A stretch of 35,961 bases of DNA from an uncultured bacterium (lineage in GTDB: Bacteria; Bacillota; Clostridia; Lachnospirales; Lachnospiraceae): positions 1-35,961 of the forward strand of contig CAMTMP010000038.1 of NCBI GenBank assembly GCA_947073545.1, written 5' to 3'. A model generated the notes under the pieces. It searched no databases. It saw nothing but the letters and a program-made list of their open reading frames with translations, and was not told the origin of the DNA. A program made the position numbers and the translations under genes. Of this stretch, positions 32,582 to 35,961 are shown piece after piece. Position 1 is the stretch's first letter, and every line of letters starts with the position of its first letter.

Positions 32582-33724
32582 ATGGAAAAGAAAAAGTCTG
32601 CCAGAGTGGACGGAGACAAAAATGTAAGCAAAAGTAAAGCAAAGCGGGATGCGCGCAGGAAACAGGTGCAGAGAGAGAAACGGGATGCAAACGTCGCCAA
32701 AATTATATGGACGGCAGTGGCGGCGGTCATAGTGCTGGGGCTTTTGCTTGTGGTGGGGCGGCAGTTGTATATCATGGCGATCCGCACGACACCCGGTACA
32801 GACTACAGCGCGGGTCTTACGGATGATGGCAGGATAGAGAAGGCGGATATGGCGGCAATGGTCGATCTGGCTGATTACAGAAATATTTCTGTACCGGCAG
32901 ACGAGGTGGAAGCTACAGCGGAAGAGGTTGAGGACGAGATTAATTCCATGCTGGAATCGTATAAGGAACTCAGCACGGACGAGCAGATGGTAATTGCAGA
33001 TGGCGATGAAGTCAATATTGATTATGTGGGAACTGTCGATGGGGTGGAATTTGATGGCGGAAACAGCAATGGTGCAGGGTATGACCTGACCATCGGATCG
33101 GGATTGTTTATAGATGATTTTGAGCAGCAGTTGATTGGTCATAAGCCGGGAGACGAGGTGACGGTGGAGGTTACGTTCCCGGAGGATTACGATGAAGAAA
33201 TGGCAGGTAAAGATGCCGTCTTCGCGGTCACAGTCAATGGCATTCAGGTGACGCCGGAGCTTACGGATGATTTCGTGGCGGAGAATCTGGCGGACACGGA
33301 GGAGGTATCTACCGCGGCGGAATATAGAGCCAAGGTGAAAGAAGATTTTTATCAGGAGCATTTACAGGATTACCTCACCACATATGTGCTGGATAACTCT
33401 ACGGTGAATACGTATCCCGATAAATATGTCAAAGCAACAAAGTCCGTTATGAAAAACAGCGACGAAAACTCCGGTATGGAGATGGAGGATGAAATCGCTT
33501 ATGAGAAAGAATTGACGCAGCGTGCAAAGGATACGGTAAAAGAGGTAATGGTTTATCAGGCCGTATTTGAGGATGCAGGGCTGTCTTTTGACGCAGAGGC
33601 ATATTATAATGAGCAGGTTGAAGCAATGGGTGAGGAGTATGCAAAAATGTACGGAGCCGGATATCTGGCACAGGGTGAAGTAAAGCAGATGGCGATTGAC
33701 TATCTGGTGGGATTGTATCAGTGA
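32582..33724 (+). CDS. membrane-anchored FKBP-type peptidyl-prolyl isomerase, trigger-factor-like without ribosome-binding domain
   Basis: The protein (380 aa) begins with a highly basic cytoplasmic stretch (1-40), one membrane helix (41-59), then an extracytoplasmic part. An FKBP-like domain lies at about 138-222 (DGDEVNIDYVGTVDGVEFDGG, GSGLFIDDFEQQLIGHKPGDEVTVEVTFPEDY). It is followed by a helical region like the C-terminal chaperone arms of trigger factor (TPELTDDFVAENL...SFDAEAYYNEQVEAMG). The ribosome-docking N-domain of true trigger factor is absent. A surface protein-folding role is likely. AGAGGG precedes the ATG and a terminator (33763-33809) follows, so it is probably monocistronic. 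Its net acidic ectodomain is normal for such anchored proteins. Confidence 0.88.
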   Translation: MEKKKSARVDGDKNVSKSKAKRDARRKQVQREKRDANVAKIIWTAVAAVIVLGLLLVVGRQLYIMAIRTTPGTDYSAGLTDDGRIEKADMAAMVDLADYRNISVPADEVEATAEEVEDEINSMLESYKELSTDEQMVIADGDEVNIDYVGTVDGVEFDGGNSNGAGYDLTIGSGLFIDDFEQQLIGHKPGDEVTVEVTFPEDYDEEMAGKDAVFAVTVNGIQVTPELTDDFVAENLADTEEVSTAAEYRAKVKEDFYQEHLQDYLTTYVLDNSTVNTYPDKYVKATKSVMKNSDENSGMEMEDEIAYEKELTQRAKDTVKEVMVYQAVFEDAGLSFDAEAYYNEQVEAMGEEYAKMYGAGYLAQGEVKQMAIDYLVGLYQ

Positions 33725-33762
33725 TCAGATAAAGCTGTATATGGAAATGCGCAGACGGGCGA

Positions 33763-33809
33763 AACCGGGACACTCTTTTGAAAAGAGAGGGTGCTCCGGT
33801 TCTTTTTTT
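33763..33809 (+). terminator. intrinsic terminator after the isomerase gene
   Basis: AACCGG (33763-33768) pairs with CCGGTT (33796-33801), and the inner CTCTTTT/AAAAGAG also pairs. The stem is followed by a C and seven T (33803-33809). Confidence 0.85.
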
Positions 33810-33861
33810 GCGCTTTTTTAATATCTTTGTTTTACAATGTAGGAAATATGGAAAAATATAA

Positions 33862-34515
<654 letters not shown>

Positions 34516-34531
34516 GTGAAACCGAATTTGT

Positions 34532-34548
34532 AAATGTGTACTTTTGCA
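34532..34548 (+). repeat. left inverted repeat of the invertible segment
   Basis: AAATGTGTACTTTTGCA is an exact inverse of the sequence at 34696-34712. With its flanks it forms a 24-base imperfect palindrome at 34527-34550 (TTTGTAAATGTG / TACTTTTGCAAA, 9 of 12 half-site matches). That is the layout of a serine-invertase crossover site with two recombinase half-sites around a central dinucleotide. Confidence 0.9.
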
Positions 34549-34579
34549 AAAACTTACATATCTTCTTTAATAATTTATT

Positions 34580-34608
34580 AGTCTACCATAAAAACAATGA
34601 TTGTTCAA
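34580..34608 (-). promoter_or_regulatory. promoter inside the invertible segment, now facing the invertase
   Basis: On the minus strand TTGAAC (34603-34608) and TAGACT (34580-34585) are separated by exactly 17 nt; each hexamer matches consensus at four of six bases. I find no comparable pair on the plus strand of the core. In this orientation a transcript would start near 34573 and run antisense into the 3' end of the invertase gene. Confidence 0.55.
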
Positions 34609-34695
34609 TTGCTTTTTTTCTTTTTCACGAATTTACGCTTTATTTCAACTATATTCACCAATTTATTTAAAAAATTTCGTCTTCGGAAAGTCTTA

Positions 34696-34712
34696 TGCAA
34701 AAGTACACATTT
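34696..34712 (-). repeat. right inverted repeat of the invertible segment
   Basis: TGCAAAAGTACACATTT is the exact reverse complement of the left repeat. Its own dyad (34694-34717) is weaker than that of the left site, at about 7 of 12 half-site matches. The GT2 start codon lies 38 bases further on. Confidence 0.9.
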
Positions 34713-34749
34713 TTAAAATACATCAAAATGTTGTGTGGGAGACGAGATT

Positions 34750-35688
34750 ATGGAAGCGGACTATGCAGTCGTTGTGGTGACATACAACAGGCTGGAGCTT
34801 TTAAAGGAGTGTCTGGCGCAGGTCGAGATGCAGACAGTTCCGGCAAAGAAAATCATTGTCGTGAACAATGCGTCCACGGACGGCACAGAGGAATTTCTGA
34901 GGGAACAAAAGGAGAAATGCGGGCATTATCGGATTCTTACATGCGCGGAGAATCTGGGTGGCGCGGGAGGATTTGAAAAGGGGATACAGGAAGCGGTGGA
35001 GGAGCCTGTGGCATGTATTCTTTTGATCGACGACGATGCGGTTCTGGAAAACAATTACATGGAAAAAATCATGGGGGCAAGGCGAGAGCATCCGGAGTAT
35101 CAGGCATTTGCGGGCACAGTGATAACGGCCGGAAAAATAGACACATTTCACCGCAGAAATATAGAAAGACCGGGCCTGCGGCTGAAGAACTGTCCGGAAA
35201 ACTGCTATACGGGTCTGCGTGCGGGACAGCCTTTTGCCTGCGACATAGCATCATTTTGCGGTATGGTGGTCGATCGGGAACTGGTCAGAAAGGCCGGGCT
35301 GCCGTGCAGCGAATATTTTATATGGTTTGACGATACCGAATATTCCATGCGGATTAACCGTTACACAAGGTTTCTGGTGATACCGGACGCGAAACTGAAT
35401 CATAAGACGGCGGCGGAGGTGTCAAAGCATCCGCATCGGCGTTATGACTGGCGGGAATATTACGGGATCAGAAACCGCATTTTGTGTGTGAAAAAGCATG
35501 GAAATACATTGGACAGGGCGGTAAACGGGGCGGATATGTTCTGTCATATCGTATTTCGCAACTGGCTTTTTGGCGTGGTAAATATGGATGATTACGACTG
35601 GGCATATGAAAACCGTCTGGTTAAAGAAGCATACAGGGATGCGAAGGGGACTGGCGCCATACGAAGAGGCATCCCGGAATTTCGATAA
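34750..35688 (+). CDS. GT2 glycosyltransferase controlled by the invertible segment (GlfT2/rhamnosyltransferase-like)
   Basis: A 312-aa GT-A enzyme. Motifs are YAVVVVTYNRLELLKECL, VNNASTDGTEEF, NLGGAGGFEKGIQEA, the metal-binding LIDDDAVLE, YFIWFDDTEYSMRI and the late His (LNHKTAAE). They parallel the glycosyltransferase at 21728-22627, so the two are paralogues or use related donors such as UDP-galactofuranose or dTDP-rhamnose. The ATG at 34750 has GGAG eight bases upstream; a GTG at 34735 is the alternative. No convincing fixed promoter exists between the right inverted repeat and the start, so expression probably depends on the switch. GC-richer than the Wzx/Wzy cassette. The next frame begins 3 bases after its stop. 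Confidence 0.9.
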   Translation: MEADYAVVVVTYNRLELLKECLAQVEMQTVPAKKIIVVNNASTDGTEEFLREQKEKCGHYRILTCAENLGGAGGFEKGIQEAVEEPVACILLIDDDAVLENNYMEKIMGARREHPEYQAFAGTVITAGKIDTFHRRNIERPGLRLKNCPENCYTGLRAGQPFACDIASFCGMVVDRELVRKAGLPCSEYFIWFDDTEYSMRINRYTRFLVIPDAKLNHKTAAEVSKHPHRRYDWREYYGIRNRILCVKKHGNTLDRAVNGADMFCHIVFRNWLFGVVNMDDYDWAYENRLVKEAYRDAKGTGAIRRGIPEFR

Positions 35689-35691
35689 AGT

Positions 35692-35910
35692 GTGGATACG
35701 GAATACATAGAAAGGAGCAGGCTCGCGGAAGTGAAGATTCAGGATATTTTATGGCCAAAGGACGGCATATGCACGGATGTGGAAATGTATTTTCATTCCA
35801 ACTATAAGAGAAGTCTCGTCAAGGAAGAGAGCGTTTACATACTCTTTCAAAAGGGCGGGATTGTGACGACAGATACTTACTTTAACACCACTTTACAACT
35901 TTTGAGCTAA
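35692..35910 (+). pseudogene. truncated GlfT2-like galactofuranosyltransferase, N-terminal domain only
   Basis: The 72-residue frame resembles the N-terminal beta domain of GlfT2-type galactofuranosyltransferases: DILWPKDGICTDVEMYFHSN, VYILFQKGGIVTTDTYFN. In full-length relatives the TYFN motif is followed by an SF...W segment and a ~500-residue remainder. Here the sequence turns to TTLQLLS and stops, and no other frame to the window end restores the family pattern. The break lies near 35885-35895. It may be a rearrangement endpoint, a decayed gene or an alternative segment of a larger shuffling system. The start is a GTG at 35692 without a good ribosome site; GTG at 35731 is an alternative. 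Confidence 0.55.
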
Positions 35911-35961
35911 GCTGTTTCTCTCAGGCATAGTCTTCGTAAGGCTTTGATAACAGCCATTGAT

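Larger units (their letters stand above)
34532..34712. mobile_element. 181-bp invertible DNA segment carrying a promoter (probable phase switch)
   Basis: The perfect 17-bp inverted repeats at 34532-34548 and 34696-34712 bound a 147-base AT-rich core. It lies between the serine invertase gene (ends 34515) and the GT2 glycosyltransferase gene (starts 34750), and contains no gene. The best promoter in the core (34580-34608) points to the minus strand in this orientation. Inversion would place its -35 at about 34636-34641 and its -10 at about 34659-34664, reading into the glycosyltransferase. The sequence given would then be the OFF state. Inversion itself has not been seen here and rests on sequence architecture. 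Confidence 0.8.

Noticed and set aside
34532..34712. The inverted repeats as a long transcription terminator stem
   Set aside because: The arms are 147 bases apart with no T-run after the right arm, and they carry crossover-site dyads beside an invertase gene.

Overview
The window looks like chromosomal DNA from a Gram-positive gut-type Clostridia (Lachnospiraceae-like) organism. The clues are strong AGGAGG-type ribosome sites, consensus sigma-A promoters, a PHP-type CpsB phosphatase with a separate Wzz/kinase pair, a SrtB-like protein, LCP and Rpn-family genes, and the general protein style. No species is assigned. I see no rRNA, tRNA, CRISPR array or intact insertion sequence.

Layout. (1) 1-5700: a small (p)ppGpp synthetase, a GH43 arabinanase-like lipoprotein, a convergent ArsR-type regulator and a PutP-type Na+/solute symporter. 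(2) 5800-14550: a bacterial GH3-family enzyme, an RsmF-type rRNA methyltransferase, an MBOAT plus SGNH surface O-acetylation pair, the pseudouridine synthase RluF and a divergent NAD-dependent DNA ligase. (3) 14600-21600: an XRE regulator divergent from the front end of an exopolysaccharide locus. That locus holds the CpsB phosphatase, a Wzz/CpsC protein, a tyrosine kinase fused to an LCP ligase, a sortase B homologue lacking its catalytic residues, a secreted protein, the priming sugar transferase and a small unknown. It ends at a strong terminator. (4) 21700-31300: a clearly more AT-rich cassette with glycosyltransferases, a GT52-like candidate sialyltransferase, a sialate-9-phosphate-synthase-like NeuB, Wzy, Wzx, a CMP-nonulosonate synthetase fused to a KdsC-like phosphatase, and an unknown membrane protein. 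(5) 31500-33800: an Rpn-family nuclease and a membrane-anchored trigger-factor-like isomerase. (6) 33900-35961: a serine invertase, a 181-bp segment bounded by a perfect 17-bp inverted repeat, a GT2 glycosyltransferase, and a GlfT2-like gene that breaks off.

How the parts may work together. Regions 3 and 4 together encode priming, glycosyl transfer, Wzx export, Wzy polymerisation, Wzz/kinase/phosphatase control and an LCP domain that could attach the glycan to the wall. The nonulosonate genes look sufficient for a route through a 9-phosphate intermediate, possibly KDN from mannose-6-phosphate. Region 6 looks like a phase-variable promoter switch. In the orientation given, the best promoter inside the invertible segment points away from the glycosyltransferase, so this assembly probably shows the OFF state. 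The strongest candidates for undescribed biology are this switch, the kinase-LCP fusion, the catalytically dead sortase next to it, and the compact animal-like nonulosonate module.
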